Positions 51,201 through 62,195 of a DNA stretch of 64,000 bases are shown piece by piece; the first letter of the stretch is position 1, and the number at the start of each line of letters is the position of its first letter. The stretch lies in NCBI GenBank assembly GCA_963971405.1, contig OZ020491.1, positions 17,416,855-17,480,854 of the forward strand, read 5' to 3'. Under the pieces are notes generated by a model. It was not told the DNA's origin. It saw only the letters and a program-made list of their open reading frames with translations, and ran no database searches. The position numbers were made by a program, and so were the translations under genes. This stretch comes from Psococerastis gibbosa (taxonomy: Eukaryota > Arthropoda > Insecta > Psocodea > Psocidae).

Positions 51201-54200
51201 GAAAACGCACTTCCCAATGTTTCGTCAACATCTGCAGTCGACATTTTCAGAGGTACTAAACTTCTAACATTGTATTAGTAGCTACTGAAGAGAATGTGCT
51301 CTAATATTTATATTAAGAGGCGGGGCGGGACATGGGAGATGAAGATATCCTTGCCCCTGATCGGCTCACTGCTGACTCAACTAGATTTCTGGTTAATGAG
51401 GTTATTATCTTTGTACATGACACTAATTAATTTAAAAAAGATCAAAATGCTCAACCTGGAGAGACAGTGACCTAGTGTCTTAGAGATATTGTTTCTAACA
51501 TAATTAAGGTACCCACTTTTGAAGTAGTTAGTCATTGGTCTAAAGTCTTAGGATTTTGTAATTTTGTAGCTGCCTACTGCCAGTAGAAGATTGGGTTTTG
51601 TTATATTGTAGTAGGGACCGGTTCAACATCCGACAATGCCCAGAGGTTGTTCATCTCTTAGAAATGCCATCATGCTTCATCGCTCGTCTCAATTGCTCGC
51701 CCTTTGGACTGCTCCATCCATCAATTCCGTGTGCCTATTCACAGCTGTCACTGTCATTCGCACTGATGATTAAGTTTTTCACGGTTGTTTTCATTTGACA
51801 TATAATTTTTTTGCAGAGGAATGTAGCCACGCCAAGTTTCTAAAGCGGAAGTAATTATTACTCCAAACAGCCTGCAGAAAGGTGGCCGATCGTTGGGTTT
51901 GTGACTCCTAAATCCTGAAGTAAAAACCATAATTTTCAATATTGAAAAATAATAAATGTAAAGGGGTTTCGTCACTATTATAGGGGCCCAACAGCCTTTA
52001 TCACATGGTTTTCCAATACCTTGCTAAGAATTTTAAAAACCCACTTGACCACAACCCTGTCTTCCAAATAAAATGTATGTAGCTGCTCAGGGACCGAATT
52101 CCAACAGCGTGGAGACACCACGTGGGATGCACGTGGCTTGGAGAACAGAGGAGCTTTTCAAGAGTTCATTGAACTCTTTCTTCACCTTTTCTCCAGTTAT
52201 CGCTATAGTTTAGATTATATCCTGTGTTGTATTGGGGACTTGACGTCTCCACCCTGTTGTTTGAAATTGTTTTGAAATATGTACCCACAGGATATACCTG
52301 GCTAGACTCGTTACCATACTTGATTAAGTCGAGCTAACGCCTGTAACAATGTCAATGGTATGTCTGAGCTTGCCCATTGGCACTTGTAGTTGGTGTGAGT
52401 TGACATCGAGGAGTGAACCCGTTTGCCAATGGCTAGAAATTCGTTCGGAAGCAATACCATTAATGTCCGAATGTTGTTATGGAAGTTCAGGCTTTGTTTT
52501 CCCATTTTTCGCATTCTAAGGCTGTCGCTTCAAAGGTACACTAGGCGGCACCGCCAACTACCATTGAATGCATATTCCTCACCGAGGATCTTCAAGCTAT
52601 GATGGTGACCGCCCTTAGTGCATACTGCAGGACCGACCCTTAGTCCTGCACTTAAAGATCTATAGAAGCATACAAATTAATCCCTATACTCATGTCCTTT
52701 CCTTCTTTGAATGACTATTGCACTCTTAATCAGCCCACCAACAGCGTTTCTGCTTTCTTCAGTAGTTGCGGACAATAGCTGTGTGAGAGTGACCCCCACT
52801 CTGCCCCAGGTCATGCATGTAGACTGTCGTCAACTCTGACCGACAGCCAACCCACTCGGGTTCACTGACCACTCGGCCTGGTTTCCTGCTGATAAGCAAC
52901 CCTCCTGTTGCCGTAACCACGACAGACCGAATCACCTGCGATAAACCACCTCGCCGTCTAGTTGGTAGAGAACTGAATTATTGGCTGAAGAGAAGTGGGT
53001 CTAATTCATGATATAACATACAAAGTCTTCGCCAGCTCTTGGGCGAGGGGGGCAAGAGTTGTGACTATTTTGGCACATGCTGGCTGGCTAGTGGTTTTAT
53101 GCATGCACACCTAATTTTTTTAATTCAATTAAATTAAACACCATAAAAAATCACATACAGTACATAGGTATTGAGATAGTGGGCTTCCCCTAATAAAACC
53201 ATTTGGTTGAGCATTAGGGGAGTGACGTAATACAAACATGTGTAACAGGAGGACTAATGAGCAGTATAGTTAATACAACACTATTACTCATATTGTTATG
53301 TATATTAATAGCTTTTTCTAAATAAATAAATAAAAGTAGGAAACCGAAATTTAATTATTTTAACATTTTTTTATTTTAACATAAGGATACGTATGTCCTA
53401 TATACTGTGTGTACTAATAACAATTGGGAACCCTCGTTAATTTAAGTGAAATTTATGAAATTTAGCTGTTCTAAATGCTTTTTGCACCCTATGGGAGGCG
53501 GCAATAGTCGCCACCTACCACAGCTGGCGACGCCCATGCTAGCAAGGAAAATTGTACTTAACACTTGACTTCAGTACCTATTGAAAATGGTCCCACCAAC
53601 GTTGGCAAAACTGCGGAAAGTGGAATCCGAAGGAAGTCGCTATGTTTTTTCCCATTCCAATGCATGTATTCGACAGCTTTACCAACGCAACGATGGTGGG
53701 GACCACCCGAAACTGTCTCTTTTCTGGAGAATTAGTGATTACACCTATATATTTACTATTAGATAAAAAAGTTATAAAATTAGTCAGAAAAGTGTAAATT
53801 ATTTAATAATTGGCTGTGTAGTACAGATTGGTTAGGTTTCCCTGCTTAGACAATACTCTCCTCCTGACGTAGAGTTGATGTACCACTAGAACTTCTCCCT
53901 GTCTCTCCTTCATTCACTTTTATTCAATTTTCATTCCATATTTTTTAGGATACGTTTTCATCTTTTGAATGGGGCAACCTGAATTGCTCGCAATTATTGA
54001 AAGGGGCGGTGGTGGGCTGTACAGAATTGTAACACGAACCCCAATTTTTAAGCACGCAAAGAACTCTGAATGCATGGGTATTGAATGTATTGATGTTTTG
54101 TGAATGTATGTAGCTGTAGCTCAAAAGTATTTGTCTATTTTCTTCAAGCAGATGCAGACATAGATATTACCATATTATTATTGACTTATCTGTGCAGCTG

Positions 54201-57200
54201 TTGCAGCATTGTTAGGTTCTCTTCTCTGGATGGTGCCTTTGGACAATTTCTACAAATACATAGCAATAAGTAGCTTACTATTTGTGAATATTGTTACATG
54301 TAGGCCTCCCATGCTGTTTAGTATTAAACTTATTCTTGGGGTTAAAAATGTAAACAAAATAATTTTGAAGAGCACTTTTCCATTCTAAAGTTATCCTGTT
54401 TACATTTTTATCCCAGGTTAAGATTAAAAATAATCGTCGCAGTAGGCCGCTGGGCACTGGGATTAAAAATGTAAACAAGGCAATGTGCAAAGTGCTACTC
54501 TATAATTTTTCTGTTCACATATTAAACCCCAGGTTAAGTTATTATTAAATGATATCGTATGGTAGGCCCGCTGGAATTGGTTATCACCCCCATCTTTAGG
54601 AGGTTCCCGGCATCGCTTGAAAAGTTAGGGTACGACTCCGGACTTTGTGCTCTCCAATATTCCCTGCCTATACTTCAAACGATGGTAGTACCGGGCCTTA
54701 CAGTCGACGGCCCTGCTCTGAGTTCCGTGGCAAATGCTCGTCATTGTCAAAATTCACTGGGTACGGCGCTGCCCGTTAACAACAGGTGCATTCCTCCGGG
54801 CAAAAAATCGTGATTGCCATGATGAATCATTTTCGGCCAGAAATTGAACTCCCGGTACTACGGTAGCTCCGCCTTTGTCTACTCTGCCCTTTTTTGCCGT
54901 CATGACCAAGTACATTCTTGTACATTTATTCTGGACCCTGTAAGCAACCCATCCCAAGCATATTGATTTTCTTGCAGTTTTCTCTGTCCCAGCAGCCCTA
55001 CTATGCCGTTTATAGAATATCACTGGGAATAGGATTAAATGAATCTGAATAAACAATTCATTCATTTGTTTAAAAATTGGTGGGAATTTCAAAAGAGCCG
55101 GTATGAGTGAACCCAAAGCTGACCATTCACGAGGGCTCCTAACGGACTCGCGCCAAGCCAAACGTTTGGCGTTAGCGCCATTTATAGGGGTCATCACGAC
55201 TACGCTGAACCAGTCGCTCCAAATCTTTCAAATTGTACAGTATGACGATATGGAAGAGGTACTTTTACACTGTACAATTTGAAAGATTTGGAGCGACTGG
55301 TTCAGCATATAGTCGTGATGACCCCTCTAAATGGCGCGAGTCCGTTTTGAGCCCTCGTGAATGGCCAGCTTTATATGCTTTCTCATTTATCAATTATGAT
55401 AGGTACTGTTATATTAGTAGTTCCTTGGTAAATAGTAGTACTATGGTTAAATTTCGATTTTCCCTATCCATAAGCTCTGAATTGATAGTTGGGACTATTG
55501 CATAGTCAACAATGGGCAGACCAATATTATACAATATAACACAGTAATGGTGGTAGGGTATGCAATGTATTGGGACATGAATTATTCATAATTTCTTCAA
55601 AAAATAATTGTTTGTTTGGGAAAGCAACCTGTTCGATTGTGTTACCCTATATAACACATAAAACATACCGGAAGTAGGAAAGTAGTGATAGGAAGGTTTC
55701 GCAGAAAAATTATTTTTTAGAAATGAAAATGGTTGAATAACATTAATAAGAACATTGTTGAATATTTTTATAATTGAGTGAAATACAAATGAACATTAAA
55801 AACTACAACTTTCATTTTTAGGATAATATACCTATTAAGAATTATAAATAATTTTTCTAAATCTAATAAGGGAGAAAAAATTTAAAAACTCACCAAAAAC
55901 ATAAACGAGGATCAACGTATTAATTTGAATTTCCCGTGCTCTCTTTTTACAAACAAATAGTAGTCAGAATGGCGTAGAGGTAACGACTCGGACTATCATC
56001 CAGAAGGTGACTGGTTCGAGTCCCACCCGAATGCCAAAATTTTCTAGTGGTAAAATTATTTATCTTCTGACTACCATGCTTCGGAGGGCATGTAAAGCCG
56101 GCGGTCCCGGCAGTCTTCCCTGACTGTCGATAGGTTAAACAGGAGGCTCTTGATGCAACCTGAAAACTCCTGTACCACGGGTAGTACCACCCCGACACGA
56201 ATTTACTTTTACAAACAAATAAATTTATAAATAATATAAAATAATTTTAATCCTATTCCTGGTGGTTAATTCAAATTGTAAACGGCTTAGTAGAGCTGTA
56301 AATATTTTTAGTAACAATTTTTGTAGCAGTTATCGTTGTAAGGAAACTGGCAGCGAACGTTTCAGTCTGGCCCCTAAATTATATAAAAACAAACTTGAAT
56401 GAAAGTGACCATAAGAAATATAAAAGAATTTGGAAAATTATCATTTAATTATTCGCCACCCAATCTATATTTCCTGAAAGTGTCCACCATTTTCGCGTCG
56501 CTTGCGGCACCCTCTTCGCAAGATTTCAATGCTGCTTGTATTGTAATACAAAATGTGGAGCAATGTTCTTATTGTACATCCTTTTATGTCGCCAACTTTC
56601 CCCAATTCTTGTCATCTGCCATCACCTATACGTGGACGGAGGTCAACTACCTATTGTAAGCATTGTAGTGAAAACGGACATACAGAGACGACCTGCTTAA
56701 AATTCGCCATGTTGGGTACTGACACAAAAGATAGCACACACACGTTGAATGTTGATTAGCTCGTATACGCCGTGAATGGACTTAGAAGGAAGCTTATAAT
56801 ATTACCTGTTTTCCACTGATTGTTCTCAAGTTGAGTTAGTTTTCTTCATTTTTTTAGAGCTTTATTTGGGCTTAAAGTGCTCGTAGAAATCAGGGATGTG
56901 ACCTGATTTTGTTTCTCGTAATTGTTCCTGTAGTAAAGCTTAATTCCAATGTAGATACATAGGTAATTAGTGTGTTTATCAAAAATGGAATACAATGTAA
57001 ATTTCATGACTGTGCCCCCTCTACCGTGCAAGGCCGTAGCCAAGGGCGCTCATGCTTCCCCCCCCCCCCCCGAAATGAAATGACTTGAATAGAATCGGAT
57101 TTTGAGAGGAAAAATAAAAACCACTTTGTAATATCCAATGAAATTTCTGAACCCCCCCCCCCCCCCCCCCGAAAAAATCCTGGCTACGGCCTTGGGAGCG

Positions 57201-59261
57201 TGTGAGGGTGGCACATCAGCTGAAGAACTACGAGTTGCGATTTCTAATTATATATATTATAGTAGAATCGTACCTGAGAACCTATGGTTTAGCTTTTAAT
57301 TACTGCGGTACTTCAGAAAAAATGATGTGAATTTAGAATTTTTTTAAATTGAAAACTGCCACAACGGAAAAGAGGTTTTAATATTTTTAGTGTTCTTTCT
57401 TCCTGTGTGTGTGTGTGTGTGTGATAAAACGAGTGACTGAAATGGCCATAATACTTCGAGGAGAAGTCAGGACATTTAGCGAGAGTACTGGTACATACTC
57501 TGACTTAAGAAAAAGTGCTGTGAATTTGGAAGACTTTTATTGAAAACTGCCACAACGGAAGAGGTTTTAATACTTGAGGAGCTTGGTTACAAACGTGGCC
57601 AACTCCATTTTTTTCACAAAATGGGGTTATGATCCGACCAAGCACACAATTTTAATGTCCACCTGCACGTTGTAAAATAAAGTGACTAAAGCAGCCAGAT
57701 TGCGCACAGAAGCGGTGAGAAGTCTAGGGTTAGATATAAACTTAATACAATTTTCAACAGAAAATCCGCTTTCCTGAAAAATTCTACAACTTGGAGTTGG
57801 CCATGTTTGTAAACAGATTCCTCATTTGTAGTGCTCTTTCTTCCTGTGTGTGTGTGTCATAGACTCATAGGAGTGACTGAAATGGCTATAATACTTCGAG
57901 GAGAAGTCAGGACATTTAGAGTAGTGGTACAGACTCAGACTTTCAACCGAAAGGTTGTTGGTTTGAGACTCACACTTGCTACATTTTCTGGCCATGCTTC
58001 GGAGGGCATGTAAAGCAGGCGGTCCTGAGTGTTCCTAATTGAGTGTAAGAGAGGGCTTTATAGCCCTAACTCCACTAGGTTGGCTTAGTAATAGAACAAA
58101 AATCAATATTTATTTAGTTATTGTAATAGTGTTTTCTTGATTTCCTTTATTAATTGTTGCCTGCTATATTATCACACTGTACCATGTCATGTTTTTCCAA
58201 AAGAGTCCATTAATAAACATATTTTAACTGGTAGCCTACATTTGCTTACTGTTTTGGTAGCTATATATGCAGTACATTTAGTAATAGAGTTGTACTTGTA
58301 AACAAATGTTAATGCTCTACTGGCCCTTTAAATTGCAATCCTATATTTTCTGAACTTGTACCTGTGCCTGGTAGTCAAATGTAGACCGTTATGGTTCGTT
58401 GGATAGACAACCGCGGAGGATCTTAATCTAGAGGGCATCCATCTCCGATGAAGCCAAGTGGCATGACCACTATTCTTGCAACTCTGACACTAAGGAATTC
58501 GTCGTGATTACTGTACTTCAAAAGATGCAAAGATTGAGACTTTGAAATGGAAACTATTATATTTTTTTGTTATTTTTTTCTTTGGTAATTTGTACAATGT
58601 TATTGACTAGGTTGCGAACAAATATTAGGAAAAGGGTTGAACCGCGATTGTTCTCTTGATTGAAAACCAAATTGAGATGTTGGCCATGATTGGGGTCCAG
58701 TGCCGAAAGTAGACCTTGGTAATTATGTTAATTCGCTGTATCAAAAGGGAACACATTGGAATGTTATTGTGTTTTGTAGTACAATAAAGTACCAAACGAC
58801 AGATGTTAACTTCCTTTTTTGCTTGAAGTGGTATTTGTTGGAACTGATGCTTTTTAACGGCGTTATTAGTTCCGGATATTAATAAGAACCGTTCTCCGCG
58901 AACTTGCTGGGTGCTTAGGGATACGGATTGTATGAGGCCAAAAAAAGATGCTATTTTAGTATAGTAGATAATGGTACCTACCGCAGTCCTTACAACGTTT
59001 CCTTGTCATACGAGTTCTTCGGACGTCATGGAATACATATTGCATCAATTTTCAATTTATCAACTGTTTCTCATTTGTGTTATTTACTGAATGTCGCATC
59101 GTCATTATCTTAATAGGATGTATTAAATTGGAAGGTAGATTTGTACTATTCTGTATTAAATGCTCAAGGTTTATTTAATTACTAATTTATATTTCTATTG
59201 TTTTCCAGGAGTCTGGCAGTGGCGTCACCAGCGAAGATGACGATGGATTGCGCAGTAAAAG
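33203..59261 (+). CDS. ssh: Slingshot protein phosphatase, first two coding exons (gene continues right)
   Basis: Exon 1 is 33203-33259 (MALVTVQRSPSVGSSPPNS, then GTACGT). Exon 2 is 59209-59261 (TTTTCCAG before; ESGSGVTSEDDDGLRSK, then GGTAAGT). The join is phase 0, and the second exon ends in phase 2. The MALVT-QRSP start followed by a Ser/Asp/Glu-rich stretch is, as I recall it, the N-terminus of Slingshot cofilin phosphatases in flies and vertebrates. The conserved SSH-N domain, DEK-C and catalytic phosphatase domain must lie beyond the window. The enzyme dephosphorylates and reactivates cofilin and binds F-actin. Intron 1 is about 26 kb and packed with repeats; large first introns often hold alternative promoters, and a candidate is at 36326-36661. 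Only 37 residues are seen, so the call rests on the exact N-terminus. Confidence 0.85.
33840..34618 (+). mobile_element. 5'-truncated LINE with poly(A) tail
   Basis: A frame ending at 34360 reads KVMHRKPCRFPTTALYLLAD..QQLFLKEALVQVFKTR..GVKHFNALPLMCRR, the end of a CR1/jockey-type reverse transcriptase ORF. About 230 bp of 3' UTR and a run of A at about 34597-34618 follow. The left boundary is uncertain. Confidence 0.65.
34665..34901 (-). other. Hydrophobic open frame, unrecognised
   Basis: 78 codons. The second half (PVMFALYIWFTCGVLTFLQS) would form a membrane helix and ends in AYMYKNRK. No splice context or family match. It could be a piece of an exon or a processed copy. Immediately right, a 46-bp unit starting CATAACGCGCAAAGAAGC is tandemly duplicated (34890-34981). 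Confidence 0.25.
35289..35524. mobile_element. Foldback element F9, deletion derivative
   Basis: TTA on both sides. The left end is GGCGCATATTCCAC; the right end is GACGTTGGTGGAATAAGCGCC. The internal sequence matches the right half of F7i (AATAAGTGTACGAA..GTCATTAGAAGAAA), so the left arm is lost. Confidence 0.75.
36326..36661 (+). other. Candidate alternative first exon of slingshot
   Basis: A GC-richer island in AT-rich intron. An open frame contains ATG at 36407 (MLYVLPPPTAPRV) and ends LRIRK followed by GTAAGT at 36662. Its end phase is 0, the same as slingshot exon 1, so it could splice in frame to exon 2 at 59209. No family similarity supports it. A longer antisense frame (36262-36876, minus) overlaps, so base composition alone may explain both. 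Confidence 0.3.
37095..37215 (-). repeat. Penelope terminal-repeat fragment
   Basis: TTTCACGGTTAGAGTC, then CCAAACGTTTCGCCAGCATC and GCTGAGCCTCCGAGA, shared with the 16458 and 17880 copies. Confidence 0.45.
38266..38448 (+). repeat. SINE family S2, copy 1
   Basis: The head GATGGCTAGGTGGTAACGTG resembles a tRNA-like A-box segment. The body continues to CATTCATTAAATTGTTTGTA and ends in about 23 A. Copy 2 at 40306-40477 is close to 90% identical by eye. Confidence 0.7.
38612..38880. mobile_element. Foldback element F10, near-perfect long palindrome
   Basis: Ends GGCGTGTATTCCACTAGTC and complement. The arms include AATATTCCGTCATTTTTGATT, then the AGGAGACTATT and TAGATACTTAACTTATC modules. The core GGTAGAGACTTATTAATGATG lies at the centre near 38748. 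The palindrome continues outside the element: ACATATTGATGCACATTA on the left is mirrored on the right, so the total fold is about 310 bp. Confidence 0.85.
38908..39088 (+). repeat. Dispersed repeat, second copy of 18117-18303
   Basis: AAATCGGAGGTGACCAGGAC, TGTGCACACTACCAAGTTTG and GGTAAGGCCGTTGGC recur in the same order. In the other copy it lies within Penelope-type repeats. Confidence 0.65.
39661..40052. repeat. Three tandem copies of a unit of about 130 bp
   Basis: Each copy starts AACATATTCTGATG and contains TTCTCAAAATCTATGATTTT (TGATGTTT in the third) and CACCATTAT. Copies begin at 39661, 39799 and about 39926; the first carries a small insertion. Non-coding. Confidence 0.75.
40306..40477 (+). 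repeat. SINE family S2, copy 2
   Basis: Same layout as 38266-38448, with a shorter A-rich tail interrupted by G. Confidence 0.7.
41128..41205 (+). repeat. tRNA-like head of SINE family S1
   Basis: AGTAGTGGTACAGACTCTGA supplies an A-box-like motif and GGTTGGTTCGAGCCC a B-box-like motif, followed by CACACTTGCTACATTTT. The body of the SINE is missing. Confidence 0.6.
41797..42169 (-). mobile_element. 5'-truncated LINE, minus strand
   Basis: The minus-strand frame 41891-42169 reads LRVHFNKHMHRVGVKNDSRC, then RLCEVEEETAEHILFEC, a Cys/His cluster typical of the C-terminal tail of jockey/R1-type LINE ORF2. The T run at 41797-41818 is its poly(A) tail. Confidence 0.7.
42690..42828. mobile_element. 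Foldback element F11, compact
   Basis: GGCGCTTATTCCACCGACGT at the left and ATCGGTGGAATATGCGC at the right. Short arms with CAATAGT meet at GACGTGGTAGCAGACATT / AATGTCTGCTACCACGTC, the core in its clearest form. ATA precedes the left end; the right flank is ATTA. Confidence 0.75.
43864..44244. mobile_element. Foldback element F12, nested pair
   Basis: TAA on both sides. Outer ends GGCGCCCATTCCATCGACCG and complement. The inner element carries GTTTCCACCGACCTCGC ends. Same nested architecture as F2 and F5, but the outermost bases differ (GGCGCCCATT rather than GGCGCGGTTT). Confidence 0.85.
44385..44490 (+). pseudogene. Short LINE reverse transcriptase fragment
   Basis: Reads LKSRLITRDTKLRTYKTLIR, matching the LKS-L-SR-TK-R-YKTLIRP motif of RTE/jockey-type reverse transcriptases. 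No more of the domain is present. Confidence 0.6.
44640..47385. other. Slingshot intron 1 stretch, nothing firm
   Basis: No exon, RNA gene or confident repeat was recognised. A GAATGAACGAATGAATG simple repeat lies near 46225. Confidence 0.35.
47395..47817 (+). other. 140-codon open frame, unrecognised
   Basis: Open from after a TGA near 47383 without an ATG at its start. The segment INRAFINKLSPKIIVNIVNTL and following text have protein-like composition, but no family or splice signals are recognised. Possibly a decayed transposon ORF within slingshot intron 1. Confidence 0.25.
47986..48325. mobile_element. Foldback element F13, right outer arm truncated
   Basis: Left end GGCGCTCATTCCACCGACCG preceded by TTA. 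The nested inner element is complete, ending CCCTGCC. The outer right arm stops within the TGCCACCACGT core, where SINE S1 sequence begins, so the SINE insertion or a linked deletion removed the end. Confidence 0.75.
48330..48515 (-). repeat. SINE family S1, full-length-like copy
   Basis: On the minus strand: GTAGTGGCACAGACTCCGAC head, GTTGGTTCGAGTCCCACACT B-box region, then CCATGCTTCGGAAGGCATGT and CCTAGTTGAGTGTAAGAGAG, ending TAGGTTGGCTTAGTAAT. Confidence 0.75.
49556..49879. mobile_element. Foldback element F14, composite ends
   Basis: ATA on both sides. The left end is the outer-type arm (GGCGCGGTTTCCACCGACCG, CTAGGGC); the right end is the inner-type end (GAGGTCGGTGGAAACCCCGCC). The outer right arm is absent, yet the target duplication is intact. 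Confidence 0.8.
51170..51400 (-). repeat. Penelope terminal-repeat fragment
   Basis: On the minus strand it has CTCTGAAAATGTCGACTG..GACGAAACATTGGG, a decayed version of the hammerhead-like signature. Confidence 0.5.
51800..54270. other. Slingshot intron 1 stretch, nothing firm
   Basis: Short open frames only, none with recognisable protein similarity or splice context. Confidence 0.35.
54335..54540. repeat. Two small adjacent foldbacks
   Basis: GGTTAAAAATGTAAACA is mirrored by TGTTTACATTTTTATCCC (54336-54415). A similar pair follows (ATTAAAAATGTAAACAAGG, then CTGTTCACATATTAAACCCC). Each closes with CAGGTTAAG. Confidence 0.55.
55117..55371. repeat. Foldback MITE, TGGCCATTCACGAGGGCTC ends, copy 1
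   Basis: Arms of about 100 bp with AGGGGTCATCACGACTA, AACCAGTCGCTCCAAATC and TTGTACAGT pair around a GATATGGAAGAGGTAC loop. The left arm has a small palindrome (CAAACGTTTG) missing from the right arm. Confidence 0.8.
55955..56200 (+). repeat. tRNA-derived SINE, variant of S1
   Basis: GGCGTAGAGGTAACGACTCG and GGTTCGAGTCCCAC form A- and B-box-like segments in a tRNA-like head. The body keeps CATGCTTCGGAGGGCATGT. The tail differs (GTACCACGGGTAGTACCACC). Confidence 0.65.
57365..57560 (+). repeat. Degraded duplicate of the 57830-57970 segment
   Basis: TTTCTTCCTGTGTG, then TACTTCGAGGAGAAGTCAGG and a broken SINE head. The same order occurs at 57838, where the SINE is intact. A GT microsatellite lies at 57403-57422. 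A related CCACAACGGAAGAGGTTTTA-like string also occurs twice. Confidence 0.55.
57905..58095 (+). repeat. SINE family S1, full-length-like copy
   Basis: Head AGTAGTGGTACAGACTCAGA, B-box-like GTTGGTTTGAGACTC, body CCATGCTTCGGAGGGCATGT, tail ACTAGGTTGGCTTAGTAAT. Plus-strand counterpart of 48330-48515. Confidence 0.75.
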
Positions 59262-59349
59262 GTAAGTTATAACAAAAAATCAAATTTCCCTAATTGTCCT
59301 TAGCAACTCTGTTGTGAGCTCAAATTATCTTAACCTGACTCGTTGAATA

Positions 59350-59560
59350 TAATTACAAAGACTTTCACGGCGGGAGTTACGTGATGAAACAGTAGAATCC
59401 GGAGATGATGGGCTGTGGTCGATCTGAGTTGCTGCTGTGCCTACGACATACAACCCTACGCAGTGCCACTGAAGATGTCGACCGCAGAGGGTGACGAAAC
59501 GTTTGGAAGTACGATTTCAGATTGACCCCGGATTCTACTGTTTCATCATGTGACTCGTTG
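59350..59560 (+). repeat. Penelope terminal repeat with hammerhead-like core
   Basis: Begins AAAGACTTTCACGGCGGGAG, has TAGAATCCGG and its inverse CCGGATTCTA near the ends, and contains CTGAAGAT-GTC..GAC-GAAAC at 59469-59499. It lies 90 bp after slingshot exon 2. Confidence 0.6.
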
Positions 59561-60002
59561 AGTTTGTCAGGGTGCGACGTGGGTAACCTTATGTGCTGCC
59601 AAACTTAGTAAATTAGCTAACGTTCTATATTCGAGTGGTTCCTAAGAAGAATAAATCCCATTGATTAAACAATGACGATAAGGTCCAATTATTGTGATAA
59701 TTTTGGCCCATTCATTCTACAATGTAAACATTAAGTGTGTTTAATATTGTATATCATGACACACAGACAGTTTTGACAAGGTCTTTGCCCCACTGTATGT
59801 AGATTAAGGAGAAAGTGCGGGCAGATGGCTATTTTTGGGGGGCTGTTGCTAACGGGAAGGCTGATGTCGTGTCTTCGTATAAGACGTGTCAGGTGTCCGG
59901 CTGGGAAAGCTTCCGGTGACCCACTTTCCGTGTACCGTCGCATTTCCATGGCTGTTCGTTCTATTGCTTTCCTATTATTGCTATCCAATTTATATGTAGT
60001 AT

Positions 60003-60560
60003 AAGGAAAGCTTTGTGATGGTCCAAATTTTCGATTCCGAGATTTCAACAGATTTACACGTTTTGAGGTCACAGGAACTCAAAAAAAGTGTTTTTTACGA
60101 AATGTCTGTCTGTCTGTTCATCGATTTCCGGTAAAACTACTCGGTCGATTTTGATGAAATTTGGCATGTAGGTTCACAAAAATCATACCTCGGGAACATT
60201 TTATTTTTATTGTGGGCTAACTCAATTTGGGGGGGGGGGGGGTCATTCTCAAAAAACTCCAAAAAAGTCTAAAAAAATTATTTCTCAAAAACGGCTCCAA
60301 CGATATCTTTTAAATTCCCATATATTGTAGTCGTTATTAATGTTAATAAAATGCGGGGGGTCGCTTGCCCCTTTATAGTTGGCTTCTGGGGGTAAAAAAA
60401 TAAAAAAAAAATAATGAAAAATGACTAAAAAATAATTTTTCCGCGAAACCTTACTATCGATTATTTCTACCTTCAGGCATGTTTTAGGTGTTAAATTGAG
60501 TAACGAAACCGGACAGGTTGCTTTCCAAAAAAACTATTTGGTTTTGTTAAAAAAATGTTT
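60003..60560 (+). repeat. Dispersed repeat R60, copy 1
   Basis: Starts TATAAGGAAAGCTTTGTGAT and contains GATTTACACGTTTTGAGGTC and GATTTTGATGAAATTTGGCA. This type of sequence is common in arthropod genomes. No coding capacity was recognised. A poly-G run lies at 60229-60242. Confidence 0.65.
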
Positions 60561-60721
60561 TTGAAAAAATGATAGAAAATTCACGCTCAAATGCATTGCG
60601 TGCCCTGCCATTATTGCTGTGTGGAAATGTGTTAGTCTGACCTATCTACAATTTACCTCACCTCTATCTACTAATTGATAAATTGGAAAGCATGTTCGAG
60701 TAAACTCGGACCGTTTCTTTA

Positions 60722-61190
60722 TAGGTGGTATAAGGAAAACTTTGTGATAGTTAAAATTTTCGATTTCGGGATTTCAGTCGATTTACGCGTTTTGAGGTCC
60801 CAGGAATCCCAATAAAGTGGTCTTACGAAATGTCAGTCTGTTCGTCGATTTGTGGACAAACTACCCGGTGGATTTTGATGAAATTTGGCATGTATGTAAG
60901 TTCACTAAAATCATACCTTGGGAGCATTTTTTAAAAATATATTTTGGGCTAACTCAATTTTAGTGGTTTTACCCACAAAAAACGAAAAAAATAAACACTT
61001 AAAAAAATTATTTCTCATGAACGGCTCCAATGATTTTTTTTTTTAAATTCACATATATTTTAGTCGTCATTAATATCATAAAACCTCAATAGGTCGCTTT
61101 CCCCTTGATTGTTCGGTTCTGGGGATTAAAAAAACACTAAATATTCATGAAAAATTGCTAAAAAATAATTTTAGACAAACGTTTTTTGGA
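60722..61190 (+). repeat. Dispersed repeat R60, copy 2
   Basis: Same order of blocks as copy 1, including GATGAAATTTGGCATGTATG and AACGGCTCCAATGATT. Starts about 720 bp after copy 1 starts. Confidence 0.65.
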
Positions 61191-62084
61191 CAAAAGTTGT
61201 ATAATGGAAGTGGGGAAACTCAGTTATAATCTTCAATTAAAGAAGAAAATTAAATAAATAATACAAAAATTAAGTTGAATTTTACATTTTAACTGGGGCT
61301 AAATATGAAAGCAACAAGATTGCCATTTTTCCCATGCGACATACTGGTATCCCTACTGGAAGGACATGAAATAGAGTTAATGAAACTGTTTTGAGTACGG
61401 TGACTTCGTGATACTGAAACAACCATTTGAAGAACTGCTGCTCATTTCATCTCGTTATATATTTATGCCTTCTCATTACTCTATGATTATTTAATAGAAC
61501 ATAAACATCCAGTAGGAAGACAATTCACTCGCTATGCAACAGTATAATGCACTTTAGTACAGTACGTAACGAGGCAAATCGGCAAGGCGTCGCCTAACAA
61601 AATAAGAATGAGACAGATTTGGCTCAAATGATTCATCCTTTTCGGTATTGAAAAAATATTTCCGGGGTGGAAACAATTGACTGTTATGGGCTATTACGCC
61701 CACGTATATAGCCATTTCTCCCCATCTTATGGACACACTTTCTTCCTGAGTACGTTTTTAGTGGCAAGATGACTCAGGTGACCTATTTGTGCTGTCATCC
61801 GCAGAGTGCGCGGTGCGATTGTACCTGGGTCATATACACACGACTATAAAGTGTTTCTTTTGTGCCTGAATGTTTGAGTTATGATCTCTGGGACTGGGAG
61901 TTTAAGGAAAGTCAAGGTTGGGTAGAAGCGAAGGTACGAATAGTTAATTTTTAGTAGTTTTCGTCGCTACAGGAGAGTAGGTTTTACTTTGTCATGAGGT
62001 AGCTCCAAGGTTTTCGTCAAAAAAAGTAAATGAAGAAATTGGAGCTGAAGTAATTTATTGCTTTCCTATATTGATATTGTACAT

Positions 62085-62195
62085 AGTATAGTATAAGGAA
62101 ACTTTGAGACGGTCGAAATTTTTGATTTCGAAGTTTCAATGGATTTACACGTTTTGAGGTCCCAGGAACCCAAAAAAGTTGTTTTTACAGGGAAA
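62085..62195 (+). repeat. Dispersed repeat R60, truncated copy 3
   Basis: Only the first 110 bp remain, from AGTATAAGGAAACTTTGAGA through TTACACGTTTTGAGGTCCCA. Confidence 0.6.

Noticed and set aside
55963..56035. A genuine tRNA gene
   Set aside because: A- and B-box-like segments exist, but the cloverleaf stems do not close well and the SINE body follows; it is a tRNA-derived SINE head.
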